A stretch of DNA of 64,000 nucleotides from JAMBLL01 sp964460075 (GTDB taxonomy: Bacteria; Actinomycetota; Acidimicrobiia; Spongiisociales; UBA5794). The notes below the pieces were generated by a model. That model did no database searches. It was not told the DNA's origin and saw only the letters and a program-made list of their open reading frames with translations. Of this stretch, positions 25,775 through 35,889 are shown piece after piece (within the stretch, counting starts at the first letter, position 1; every line of letters starts with the position of its first letter). Both the position numbers and the translations under genes were made by a program. Location of the stretch: the NCBI GenBank assembly GCA_964460075.1, contig CAYWPC010000001.1, positions 1 to 64,000 on the forward strand, written 5' to 3'.

Positions 25775-27255
25775 GCAGGAAAAAGGCATGGATTACCCTG
25801 ATTGTGACCGTCGTCATAGCCTGGGGCTCGGTCGCTGTGATGCTGGCCGCGGGGTGGGCGCCCAAACTCGGTCTTGACCTCCAGGGTGGTTTCGCTGTGA
25901 CGCTCGTCGCACCCGAAGGAACCGATCAGGCGACGCTCGTCACCGCAGCAGACATCATGCGGCGAAGAATCGAGAATCTCGGAGGCGTCCAGGAGCCAGA
26001 GGTCGCCGTGGTTGGCGACCGTGCGATCGTGGTGCAATTGCCGGGGGTCGATGACAGGGAGCGGGCGCTTCAGGCCGTCGGTACGACCGGTGAGTTGTCC
26101 TTCCGTGCGGTTCTCGGCGAGTACATCCAATCGCCCGCTCTGACCGCACCAGAGGGCGATCACCCAGACGGGCTTGATCCTGTGACCGGGCTGACCGCCG
26201 TCGATGATGTGACCAAGCGTTCGTATCTGCCAAGCCAGGACGAGCGACAGGTGTACGACGTGGACGGGATCGTTACCGCCACGGGAAACGGGACGGTGGA
26301 ATTCCCAACCGGAGCCGACATCACTGATGCCACGGCACGGTTCAACGGCCAATGGGTTGTCGTGCCGAGCTTCACGCCCTCCGGAGGCGAGAAGTTCCGC
26401 GAGTCAACCGGATATCTCGCAATCTTTCCCCCTGGGAGCCCGCAGCGTCAGCTCGCGATCGTCGTGGACGGTGTCGTGTTCTCAGCCCCTGCGGTAGCCG
26501 CAGAGGTACTCGCAGGCCAGGGACTCGATCCGAGCTCTGTCGTAATCACGGTCGGTGGCGGCGAGGACGCACAACAACAAGCTGAAGACCTCGCGGCCAT
26601 TCTGCGGTATGGCGCACTTCCGACGACGTTTGAGCGTGAACGCGTCGAATCGATCTCGGCATCCCTGGGTGCCGATTCCCTCAAGGCCGGCCTCCTGGCT
26701 GGCCTGTTCGGTCTCCTTCTCGTTGCCGGCTACATGCTCGTGTATTACCGGTCGCTCGGGATCATCTCGATCATCGGGCTATCCGTCTTCGGGTCATTCC
26801 TCATAGGAACGATCATTCTTCTTGGCCAAACACAGGGCACGACCCTGACGTTGGCAGGTGTGACCGGGGTAATTGTGTCGGTCGGGATCACCTCGGACTC
26901 CTACATCGTGTACTTCGAGCGAATAAAGGAGGAGTTCCGACACGGCAGGGCATTGCGCCCCGCGATAACCCACGCGTTCGATGGTGCATTCCGCACGATT
27001 CTCACTGGGGACACGGTGACGTTCCTTGGTGCGATTCTGCTGTTCATCCTCGCGATCGGGCAGGTGAAGGGCTTCGCCCTTACGCTCGGGATCGCAACGG
27101 TCGTGGACGTCGTCGTCGCCTACTTCTACACACGCCCTCTGGCCTACCTCATGGGCAGAGGACCACTCGGGGATGGTGGCGTGTTTTCCATCCGCGGTGC
27201 GATGGGCAAAGGTGATCTGACAGAAGTTCGGGAACCTGTGGAGGTGGCATCGTGA
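25771..27255 (+). CDS. secD: Protein translocase subunit SecD
   Basis: 494 aa. N-terminal helix, then the large periplasmic P1 region with GLDLQGGFAVTL and MRRRIENLGGVQEPEV, a later GLSSVVITVGGG-like region, and five C-terminal helices (about 300-470). SecDF uses the proton gradient to pull exported chains through SecYEG. Typical SecD-superfamily residues such as the GVTGVIVSVGITSDSYIVYFERIKEE block in helix 4-5 are present (seen as VGITSDSYIVYFERIKEE). Overlaps secF as GTGA. Confidence 0.96.
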   Translation: MSRKKAWITLIVTVVIAWGSVAVMLAAGWAPKLGLDLQGGFAVTLVAPEGTDQATLVTAADIMRRRIENLGGVQEPEVAVVGDRAIVVQLPGVDDRERALQAVGTTGELSFRAVLGEYIQSPALTAPEGDHPDGLDPVTGLTAVDDVTKRSYLPSQDERQVYDVDGIVTATGNGTVEFPTGADITDATARFNGQWVVVPSFTPSGGEKFRESTGYLAIFPPGSPQRQLAIVVDGVVFSAPAVAAEVLAGQGLDPSSVVITVGGGEDAQQQAEDLAAILRYGALPTTFERERVESISASLGADSLKAGLLAGLFGLLLVAGYMLVYYRSLGIISIIGLSVFGSFLIGTIILLGQTQGTTLTLAGVTGVIVSVGITSDSYIVYFERIKEEFRHGRALRPAITHAFDGAFRTILTGDTVTFLGAILLFILAIGQVKGFALTLGIATVVDVVVAYFYTRPLAYLMGRGPLGDGGVFSIRGAMGKGDLTEVREPVEVAS

Positions 27256-28304
27256 GCGCGATCACTCGGATCTATCGTGGCGAGACCTCGTTCGATTTCG
27301 TCGCCATCTCGAAGAAGACGCTCATGGTGTCACTCATCTTCGTTCTCGGCTCCGTTGTGATGATGCTGGTGAAGCCGTTCAACCTCAGCATCGACTTCAC
27401 GGGTGGCGTGATCATCACCGTCGAGAACCGAGCTGGTGCAACCGTCGAACAGTTCCGGTCGGATTTGCGCTCCGTTGGTTATGCCGATGCGCGCGTGCAG
27501 ATAACCGGTGATGGCTTTGTGCATGTTCAGACCGAGGCACTCAGCGCCGACGAGCAAGACGTGCTTGCCTCATCCGTTGCACAAGAGGCTGGAGCGACCG
27601 TCAATGACCTGAACGTTTCGGCGGTCGGTCCGACCTTCGGTGCTGAGGTCACCAGGAAAGCCGTCGAGGCGCTCATCGTGTTCCTGATCGTGGTCGCGTT
27701 GTTCATAACGTGGCGCTTCGAATGGAAGATGGCGGTGGCGGCCCTTACGGCGCTCTTCCACGACCTCATGATCGCGGGAGGACTGTACGCACTCATTGGA
27801 TTCGTCGTGACACCGGCGACGATCATCGCCGTGTTGACGATTTTGGGGTATTCGCTGTACGACACCGTCGTCGTGTTCGAGAAGGTGAATGAGAACATTC
27901 ACGATCAGGATACGCGTACGACCTATCGAAGCATCGTCAACGTGTCCATGAATCAGGTTCTGATGCGGTCGATCAACACCTCACTGACGTCGCTGCTTCC
28001 AGTCGGATCACTGCTCTTCGTCGGTTTCCTGGCAATCGGGGCCGAAACGCTCAAGGAGTTCGCTCTCGCTCTGTTCGTCGGGATTGCCGTGGGAACGTAC
28101 TCGTCGATATTCGTCGCGGCACCGGTACTTGCGCAGTGGAAGTCCAAAGAGCCCGAATGGGAGCGGCGAGAGCGCAGGGCGACCAAGCGCTCAGGTACGA
28201 CATCGAAGGACGAATCTACGTCAGCGGAACCCAAAGCCGTATCCGTAGTCGACACCAAGACGGTGGTAGCTCGACCTCCCAAGCAGAGGCGAAAACGTCG
28301 GTAA
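27252..28304 (+). CDS. secF: Protein translocase subunit SecF
   Basis: 350 aa. One N-terminal helix, the SecF signature SIDFTGGVIITV, a periplasmic domain, and five C-terminal helices (about 137-295) with DTVVVFEKVNEN and SINTSLTSLLPV. The C-terminus is a basic, Lys/Arg-rich cytoplasmic tail (about 300-350). The stop codon forms part of the presumed -10 box of relA. Confidence 0.96.
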   Translation: MSAITRIYRGETSFDFVAISKKTLMVSLIFVLGSVVMMLVKPFNLSIDFTGGVIITVENRAGATVEQFRSDLRSVGYADARVQITGDGFVHVQTEALSADEQDVLASSVAQEAGATVNDLNVSAVGPTFGAEVTRKAVEALIVFLIVVALFITWRFEWKMAVAALTALFHDLMIAGGLYALIGFVVTPATIIAVLTILGYSLYDTVVVFEKVNENIHDQDTRTTYRSIVNVSMNQVLMRSINTSLTSLLPVGSLLFVGFLAIGAETLKEFALALFVGIAVGTYSSIFVAAPVLAQWKSKEPEWERRERRATKRSGTTSKDESTSAEPKAVSVVDTKTVVARPPKQRRKRR

Positions 28305-28307
28305 ACT
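28302..28307 (+). promoter_or_regulatory. -10 box of relA overlapping secF stop
   Basis: TAAACT ends 6 nt before ATG 28314, and its first three bases are the secF stop codon. Confidence 0.45.
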
Positions 28308-28313
28308 CGGTTG

Positions 28314-30533
28314 ATGACACCAGGATCAGGCAGCGAGTCACTCCAGGTCGCAGACTTCGTTGATCCTGCCGTGCAGGGCCGGTCGCCTGAGCAGATGTTC
28401 GAAGATGTCGTCGCGTCGTACAAACACTCGCACCCGAGTGGAGGCATTGAGCTCGTCGAGGCGGCATACGAGGTCGCACAAAAGCAGCACGCAGGGCAGA
28501 AGCGCGCCACAGGAGATCCCTACATCGTCCACCCGCTTGCCGTCGCCGAGATCCTTGCTGATTACGGGCTCGATGAAGCATCCCTGGCCGCTGCCCTGAT
28601 GCACGACACAATCGAGGACACAGATCTCACCCTCGAAGGTGTCAGTCGCCAATTCGGCTCGGAGGTGGCTCTTCTTATCGACGGTGTCACGAAGCTAGAT
28701 CGGATCAAGTTCTCAAGCAGAGAACTCGCTCAGGCTGCGACCATCAGGAAGATGGCGGTTGCTATGGCGAAGGACATTCGAGTCCTCGTGATCAAGCTCG
28801 CTGACCGGACACACAACATCCGCACCCTGGCACCTCTGCCGCCGGACAAGCAGCGAAGGGTCGCCTCGGAAACACTGGACGTGTACGCACCGCTCGCGCA
28901 CCGCCTCGGAATGCAGGAGATCAAACACGAGATGGAGGAAACCTGCTTCGGGGTTCTCTACCCCGGACCGAAGGCCGAAATCTCCGAAGCAGTAGCCAGA
29001 CGATCTCCTGAACGTGAATCCTATCTGGAGCATGTCATCGAGGACGTATCCACAACACTCTCCAACGCCTCCATCAGCGCAGACATCACGGGCAGACCGA
29101 AGCACTTGTATTCCATATATCGCAAGATGGTGGCGTCTGGATTGGCATTCGAGGACATCCACGACCTTATAGGTATCCGAATCATCGTCGAGGACATCAA
29201 GGATTGTTACGCCTCACTCGGCCTCGTTCACACGATGTGGCCACCGATCCAGGGTCGGTTCAAGGACTACATCGCTATGCCGAAGTTCAATTTCTATCAA
29301 TCGCTCCACACGACCGTCGTCGGGCCAGATGGAAAGGCGCTCGAGGTGCAGATTCGTACGCATGACATGCACGAGCGCGCAGAGGCAGGCATTGCAGCGC
29401 ACTGGCGGTACAAGGAAGACGAAGCGATCGACGGCGAACTTCCTGCACTCCAAGAGATCCAGGAACTCCAGGAGGATGCAGAGGACCCGAGCGAATTCCT
29501 CGACAATCTGAAACTCGACCTCTATCAAGATGAGGTCTTCGCGCTCACACCGAGAGGTGACGTCAAGACTCTTCCGAAAGGCGCAACCCCTGTGGACTTC
29601 GCGTACCGCGTCCACACCGATGTAGGCCACCGATGTTCGGGGGCAAAGGTCAACGGTCGGATGGTTCCCCTGTCGACGGAGCTTGAGAGTGGGGACATCG
29701 TCGAAATCATCACGTCGAAGGCTCAAGACGCTCATCCGAGCAGGGATTGGCTTGACTTCGTCAAGTCGTCGCGTGCAGCGTCAAAGATCAAAGGCTGGTT
29801 TTCGAGGGAGCGCAGGGACAGCGCACTGGCCGAAGGGAGAGATGCGATACATCGGGCGATGCGTCGAGACGGCGTACCGTTCGCGGGGACAGAGAGTGAG
29901 CTCAAACATGTGGCGTCAGACTTTGGGTTCGCTGATCTTGACGGCCTCTACGTATCGGTTGGAGAGAACAGGACGAGTCCTCAGACCGTGTCTCAGCGCC
30001 TTGCGAGACGCCTCAAGCCAGAGGACTCAGCGGAGGCCGTCGTCGCGGAACGTCTCCCAACACCGCACAAGCGCCGTCCACGAACGTCGGGAGACGTTGT
30101 GGTCGAGGGTCTCGAAGACATGTTGGTGCGGATGGCGAAATGCTGTGGCGCCGTGCCTGGTGACGACATCATCGGGTTCGTGACCATCGGGCGTGGGGTC
30201 TCTGTTCACAGGGCAGATTGCGCCAACATCGGAGCTCTAGCACTCCAAGCGGAGAGATTGGTAGATGTCGCGTGGGCCGCTAAACAGACCGGAACGTTCT
30301 TCGTGTGGATTCAGGTCGAGGCGCTCGACCGCACCAAGCTCCTGCGCGACGTGACCGCGGCGCTCTCCGACTTCGGTGCCAACATTCATGCCTCGTCGTC
30401 CGTGACCGGGCGCGATCGCATCGCGCTCCTTCGGTACGAAATCGAACTATCGGATAGGGAGTCACTCGAGCAACTGCTGACAGGGATGCGGGCGATCGAG
30501 GGGGTGTACGACGCCTACAGGCTCGTACTGTGA
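28314..30533 (+). CDS. relA: Bifunctional (p)ppGpp synthetase/hydrolase
   Basis: 739 aa long RelA/SpoT homologue (Rel). An HD hydrolase domain is intact: HPLAVAEILADYGLD, ALMHDTIEDTD (about residues 68-99) and later KLADRTHNIRTL. The synthetase domain (about 245-370) has DLIGIRIIVED, FKDYIAMPKFNFYQSLHT and EVQIRTHDMHERAE. Regulatory C-terminus: TGS with VFALTPRGDVKTLPKGATPVDFAY (about 403-463, split by short linkers) and an ACT domain (about 660-739). Having both HD and synthetase motifs, it should make and degrade the alarmone. Start ATG 28314 follows TTG 28311; the -10 box 6 nt upstream favours ATG. Confidence 0.95.
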   Translation: MTPGSGSESLQVADFVDPAVQGRSPEQMFEDVVASYKHSHPSGGIELVEAAYEVAQKQHAGQKRATGDPYIVHPLAVAEILADYGLDEASLAAALMHDTIEDTDLTLEGVSRQFGSEVALLIDGVTKLDRIKFSSRELAQAATIRKMAVAMAKDIRVLVIKLADRTHNIRTLAPLPPDKQRRVASETLDVYAPLAHRLGMQEIKHEMEETCFGVLYPGPKAEISEAVARRSPERESYLEHVIEDVSTTLSNASISADITGRPKHLYSIYRKMVASGLAFEDIHDLIGIRIIVEDIKDCYASLGLVHTMWPPIQGRFKDYIAMPKFNFYQSLHTTVVGPDGKALEVQIRTHDMHERAEAGIAAHWRYKEDEAIDGELPALQEIQELQEDAEDPSEFLDNLKLDLYQDEVFALTPRGDVKTLPKGATPVDFAYRVHTDVGHRCSGAKVNGRMVPLSTELESGDIVEIITSKAQDAHPSRDWLDFVKSSRAASKIKGWFSRERRDSALAEGRDAIHRAMRRDGVPFAGTESELKHVASDFGFADLDGLYVSVGENRTSPQTVSQRLARRLKPEDSAEAVVAERLPTPHKRRPRTSGDVVVEGLEDMLVRMAKCCGAVPGDDIIGFVTIGRGVSVHRADCANIGALALQAERLVDVAWAAKQTGTFFVWIQVEALDRTKLLRDVTAALSDFGANIHASSSVTGRDRIALLRYEIELSDRESLEQLLTGMRAIEGVYDAYRLVL

Positions 30534-30534
30534 C

Positions 30535-31191
30535 ATGACATTGCTCATCGAGTTCGCCCCGCTTTGGTATTTCCAAACCAACACGTATGTCGTTGCGACA
30601 GGTCGTGGCGGTCCTGCAGTGGTCGTCGATGCACCTCCCGATTCCGACGGTGTTGGACGTCTGCTTGCGGCCTACGATCTCACTCCCGTCGCCGCACTCA
30701 TCACGCACGGCCACATCGATCATGTTGGGGGCATCGATGGTCTCGCTGCGCCATCCGTGACAGCTTTCCTGCACCCAGACGACCTGGACATGGCAAGACA
30801 CCCAGGCGAGCAGGTGCGGGCACTGCTCGGAACATCTCTCGATATAGGCGACAGCGAGGTTGTACACACAACCTTCACGGACCTTGCAGACGGCGAACGG
30901 CTCGAGGTTGCGAACGTGAAGTTCGATGTCCTGCACACACCAGGACACACCCCAGGACACTGCTGCTTCTACCTGGAAGACGAAGCTGTTCTGTTTTCAG
31001 GCGACCACCTGTTCCAAGGCTCGATCGGGCGAACGGACCTTCCTGGCGGCTCCTACGAAACCTTGATGGTGTCTATGGTCACCAAGATATTGCCCCTGCC
31101 CGGCGAGACTCGGGTACTCCCAGGTCACGGAGCTATGACTACGCTTGCCGCCGAGCGCAAGCTCAACCCCTTTCTCCAGGAGTTGTTGTGA
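30535..31191 (+). CDS. Metallo-beta-lactamase-fold hydrolase (glyoxalase II-like)
   Basis: 218 aa, one base after the relA stop. The di-metal motif T-H-G-H-I-D-H is at about residues 60-66, with further ligands in HTPGHTPGHCC (His), SGDHLF (Asp) and LPGHGAMTT (His). A glyoxalase II-like or other thioester/ester hydrolase role is typical, but the substrate cannot be read from the sequence. A similar gene lies between relA and hisS in mycobacteria. Overlaps hisS as GTGA. Confidence 0.85.
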   Translation: MTLLIEFAPLWYFQTNTYVVATGRGGPAVVVDAPPDSDGVGRLLAAYDLTPVAALITHGHIDHVGGIDGLAAPSVTAFLHPDDLDMARHPGEQVRALLGTSLDIGDSEVVHTTFTDLADGERLEVANVKFDVLHTPGHTPGHCCFYLEDEAVLFSGDHLFQGSIGRTDLPGGSYETLMVSMVTKILPLPGETRVLPGHGAMTTLAAERKLNPFLQELL

Positions 31192-32420
31192 GTACGTTTC
31201 GAGCACCCAAAGGAACGATCGACGTTCTACCACCAGATTCGCGAACCTGGCGGGAAGCGCACAGGGTCTTCGAAGATCTGGCGGAACAGTTCGGATACGG
31301 GCTGGCTTTGACCCCGATCTTCGAAGACACCGAAGTGTTCGCCAGGGGTGTTGGTGGAGATACCGAGGTTGTGGAGAAGCAGATGTACACCTTTACGGAC
31401 AAGGGAGGTCGTTCGGTGACGCTCCGCCCTGAGGCCACGGCGTCGGTCGTACGGGCGGCGATCCAGGCCGGTGGGCTACAGGGTCGGCTGAAGGCGTCCT
31501 ATTGGGGTCCCATGTTTCGATATGAGCGACCGCAGAAGGGCCGCTATCGCCAGTTCTATCAAGGTGGCGTCGAGTATCTCGGGTCTCGTGAACCGTGGAC
31601 GGACGTTGAAGTAATCGAGTTCGGGTACCGATATTTGGAGAGGATGGAAGTGCCGGATGTTGCTGTGCACATCAACTCGATAGGGGATCCAGACGATCGC
31701 GTCCGCTACCGCGAAGAGATCAAATCATTCCTATCAAGGCGAGTCGATGATCTCTCCGAGGACGCACAGGCGCGTATCCACACGAATCCAATGCGCGTCC
31801 TCGATTCGAAGGCAGATGCAGCTGTGGTCGCCGACGCTCCGAAGCCATACGACTTCCTTGGGGAAGCGGCGTCCGCTCACTTTGAGGCCGTGCGTGACGG
31901 CCTCAAAGCGTTAGGGATCCCGTATACGATCGACAGCACGCTCGTGCGTGGGCTCGACTACTACAACCGTACGGTGTGGGAGTACATACCTGAGACGTAT
32001 GATGCCGCGCAATCAAGTGTCGGGGGCGGCGGTCGGTACGACGGACTATTCGAAGTACTCGGTGGCAAGCCGACGCCGGCAGTCGGCCTGGCAATGGGTG
32101 TCGATAGAATCCTCTTAGCCTCGACCGCCCAGCGGCGGACGTCGGCACTCGACGCATTCGTCATCGTGATCGATGAGCAACGGAGAGGTGACGCAGTTCG
32201 TCTCGTATCGGACCTCCGGCGTGCCGGCCTTCGGATCGACCTGCCGGATGCGGTGCGATCCGTAAAGGCGCAGTTCAGAGAGGCGGATCGGCGCGATGCA
32301 GCCACCGCCGTTGTCGTGGGAGACGAATGGTCACACGGTCGCGTTACGGTCCGAGATCTTGACACCGGCGACCAAAAAGAGATCACAGTGAAGGAGATCC
32401 CAGGATGGCTAGGGGCTTGA
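31188..32420 (+). CDS. hisS: Histidyl-tRNA synthetase
   Basis: 410 aa from GTG 31188 (CAGGAG upstream, overlapping the previous stop). Class II core: GTIDVLPPDS N-terminus, motif 2 in FRYERPQKGRYRQF, LRPEATASVVRA, histidine loop GLDYYNRTVWE, motif GGGGRYDGL, and motif 3 GLAMGVDRILL. The C-terminal anticodon-binding domain covers about 320-405. Its last 16 nt overlap the aspS start. Confidence 0.96.
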   Translation: MSTFRAPKGTIDVLPPDSRTWREAHRVFEDLAEQFGYGLALTPIFEDTEVFARGVGGDTEVVEKQMYTFTDKGGRSVTLRPEATASVVRAAIQAGGLQGRLKASYWGPMFRYERPQKGRYRQFYQGGVEYLGSREPWTDVEVIEFGYRYLERMEVPDVAVHINSIGDPDDRVRYREEIKSFLSRRVDDLSEDAQARIHTNPMRVLDSKADAAVVADAPKPYDFLGEAASAHFEAVRDGLKALGIPYTIDSTLVRGLDYYNRTVWEYIPETYDAAQSSVGGGGRYDGLFEVLGGKPTPAVGLAMGVDRILLASTAQRRTSALDAFVIVIDEQRRGDAVRLVSDLRRAGLRIDLPDAVRSVKAQFREADRRDAATAVVVGDEWSHGRVTVRDLDTGDQKEITVKEIPGWLGA

Positions 32421-34197
32421 TGAAATCGATCGGAGCTGGAGATATTCGTCCCGAACACGTTGGGACCGCTGTGACCCTTGGCGGTTGGGTGAGCAGGCGA
32501 CGTGACCACGGAGGTGTGATTTTCGTCGATCTTCGCGACGCGTCTGGCATCGTCCAAGTTGTGTTGAACCCCGAAGACGCTGCCGCTTCCGAGGAGGTCG
32601 TGCATGGCCTTCGCCTTGAGTACTGCGTACAAGTCGTTGGCACTGTGCGGCGCAGGCCGGAAGGAACGGTCAATGATGACCTTCCCACGGGGGTCGTTGA
32701 GGTTGTCGCATCGCAGCTGACGGTCCTGAGCACTGCGGATGTTCTGCCGTTTCAACTCGATGACCGCATCGATGTCGACGAGGCGCTTCGACTCCAATAT
32801 CGCTACCTAGACATGCGACGTGCCCGCGTCGCGAGCAACCTTCGAGCCCGATCCACAGCGATCCGTGTGATGCGGTCTGTGATGGATGACGAGGGCTTTC
32901 TCGAAGTGGAGACTCCGACATTGATCGTGTCGACGCCTGAGGGAGCTCGTGACATGCTCGTTCCATCTCGACTTCGACGTGGGAACTTTTACGCTCTCCC
33001 TCAATCGCCACAATTGTTCAAGCAACTCCTCATGGTCGGCGGCATTGAGCGGTACTACCAGGTTGCAAAATGCTACCGAGACGAGGATTTCAGGGCAGAC
33101 AGGCAGATCGAGTTCACGCAGCTGGACTTCGAAGGTTCCTTCTGGGGGCAGGAGGGTGTTCTCGATGTGCTGGAGAAGGTGGCTGTCCGTGTCGTCGACG
33201 AATTGTGCGACGTCGACACGAAGACGCCAATCCCGCGGTTGACCCACGCCGAGGCGATGGCCCGCTACGGGACCGACAAACCCGATATCCGCTTCGGCAT
33301 GGAGCTCATCGACTTGTCCGCTGTCTTCGAGGCCACAGAATTCAAGGCATTCGCCGGGATACTCAACGACGGCGGATCCGTACAGGCGATCAATGCCGGT
33401 CCGGTTGGTCTCGCACGGTCCGGCCTCGATGCACAGGTAGCTCGAGCGCAAGAACTCGGAGCGAAGGGCCTCGTGTGGATGGTTGTCGAGGATGACGGGC
33501 AGCTTCGGTCTCCCATTGCGAAGTTCCTGTCAGATACCGAGCTTTCTGCGATCACATCTCACTGCTCGGCCAAGCCGGGCGACACGCTCCTACTCGTGGC
33601 AGGTGGGCTACGAGTTGTTCGGCACGTGCTCGGCCAGCTCCGTCTCGACCACGGCAAGCCACAGGGGAGCGAGGAACTCGCGTTTGTCTTCGTTGTGGAC
33701 TTCCCCGTATTCGACGTTGACGATGAAGGGAATCTTTCCCCTGCCCATCATCCGTTCACTGCGCCGGCTGACTTGGAGGCAATGGTCGATACGCCGCGAA
33801 CGGCGATTTCGCAGTCGTACGACCTTGTGCTCAATGGCACGGAACTGGGCTCGGGAAGTGTGAGAATTCACGATCCTGAGACACAGGCCAAGGTGTTTGA
33901 GGTCATGGGGATTTCCGAGCATGAAGCTGCGGCACGATTCGGATGGTTCCTCGAAGCCTTGCGCTACGGCACGCCCCCACACGCCGGATTCGCTATCGGC
34001 ATCGACCGTTTTGTCAGCATTCTCCGAAACGAGCCAAACATCCGTGAAATCATCCCTTTCCCGAAGACACAGACGGGTGCCGATCCGCTGACGGGCTCGC
34101 CAAGTCGTGTCGAGGACAGTCAACTCGAAGAGATCGGCATCGAAGTTCGAGCGAGCATTCTCGAGGCATGGGCCGAGGCTGAGCACGAACCGGCTGG

Positions 34198-34201
<4 letters not shown>
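32405..34201 (+). CDS. aspS: Aspartyl-tRNA synthetase
   Basis: 598 aa, bacterial type. N-terminal OB-fold anticodon domain with GWVSRRRDHGGVIFVDLRD; class II motif 2 CYRDEDFRADRQIEFTQLD; the GAD insertion (about 290-420); motif 3 in GFAIGIDRFVSIL. ATG 32405 has GAAGGAG about 10 nt upstream; ATG 32420 is a possible later start. Whether it also charges tRNA-Asn is not decided here. Overlaps rarA. Confidence 0.95.
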
Positions 34202-35562
<1,361 letters not shown>

Positions 35563-35564
35563 TG

Positions 35565-35570
35565 TAGCCT
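35565..35570 (+). promoter_or_regulatory. -10 box of small membrane protein gene
   Basis: TAGCCT ends 6 nt before ATG 35577, a clear leaderless arrangement. Confidence 0.5.
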
Positions 35571-35576
35571 GTCCCC

Positions 35577-35801
35577 ATGTTCACACGCATTCGTTGGTTT
35601 ATCTACGGCTCAGCAGCAACGCTCAGCGGAACGATCGTCGTGGTGGCCAAGGCGCGATCGATGAAGGAGCGCCTTGACGCAGAAGGGGTCGCAAGAGTCA
35701 GCGCGAGCCTCGGAGCTGACATCATCGAGTTTGCGGGCCGACGCCTGCAACGTTCGTCGATCAGAGTGTCCCCAGACGCCTCAGAAAGGTCCCAGCCCTA
35801 G
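35577..35801 (+). CDS. Small membrane-associated protein, unknown function
   Basis: 74 aa between rarA and alaS. An N-terminal hydrophobic helix (about residues 8-25) follows two basic residues, and the C-terminal part is basic and probably cytoplasmic. The coding call rests on the leaderless -10 box before ATG 35577 and on the gap it fills; no homologue is recognised. Confidence 0.55.
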   Translation: MFTRIRWFIYGSAATLSGTIVVVAKARSMKERLDAEGVARVSASLGADIIEFAGRRLQRSSIRVSPDASERSQP

Positions 35802-35874
35802 GCACCTACAAGACCAAGGAATGCCGGGAGCTTCGACCTGCCGAACATACGGGGGACTGATGTTCCCGATTCGC

Positions 35875-35880
35875 TAACCT
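35875..35880 (+). promoter_or_regulatory. -10 box of alaS
   Basis: TAACCT ends 9 nt before ATG 35890; no Shine-Dalgarno is visible. No T-box structure is recognised in the 88-nt gap. Confidence 0.4.
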
Positions 35881-35889
35881 CGCCTCACG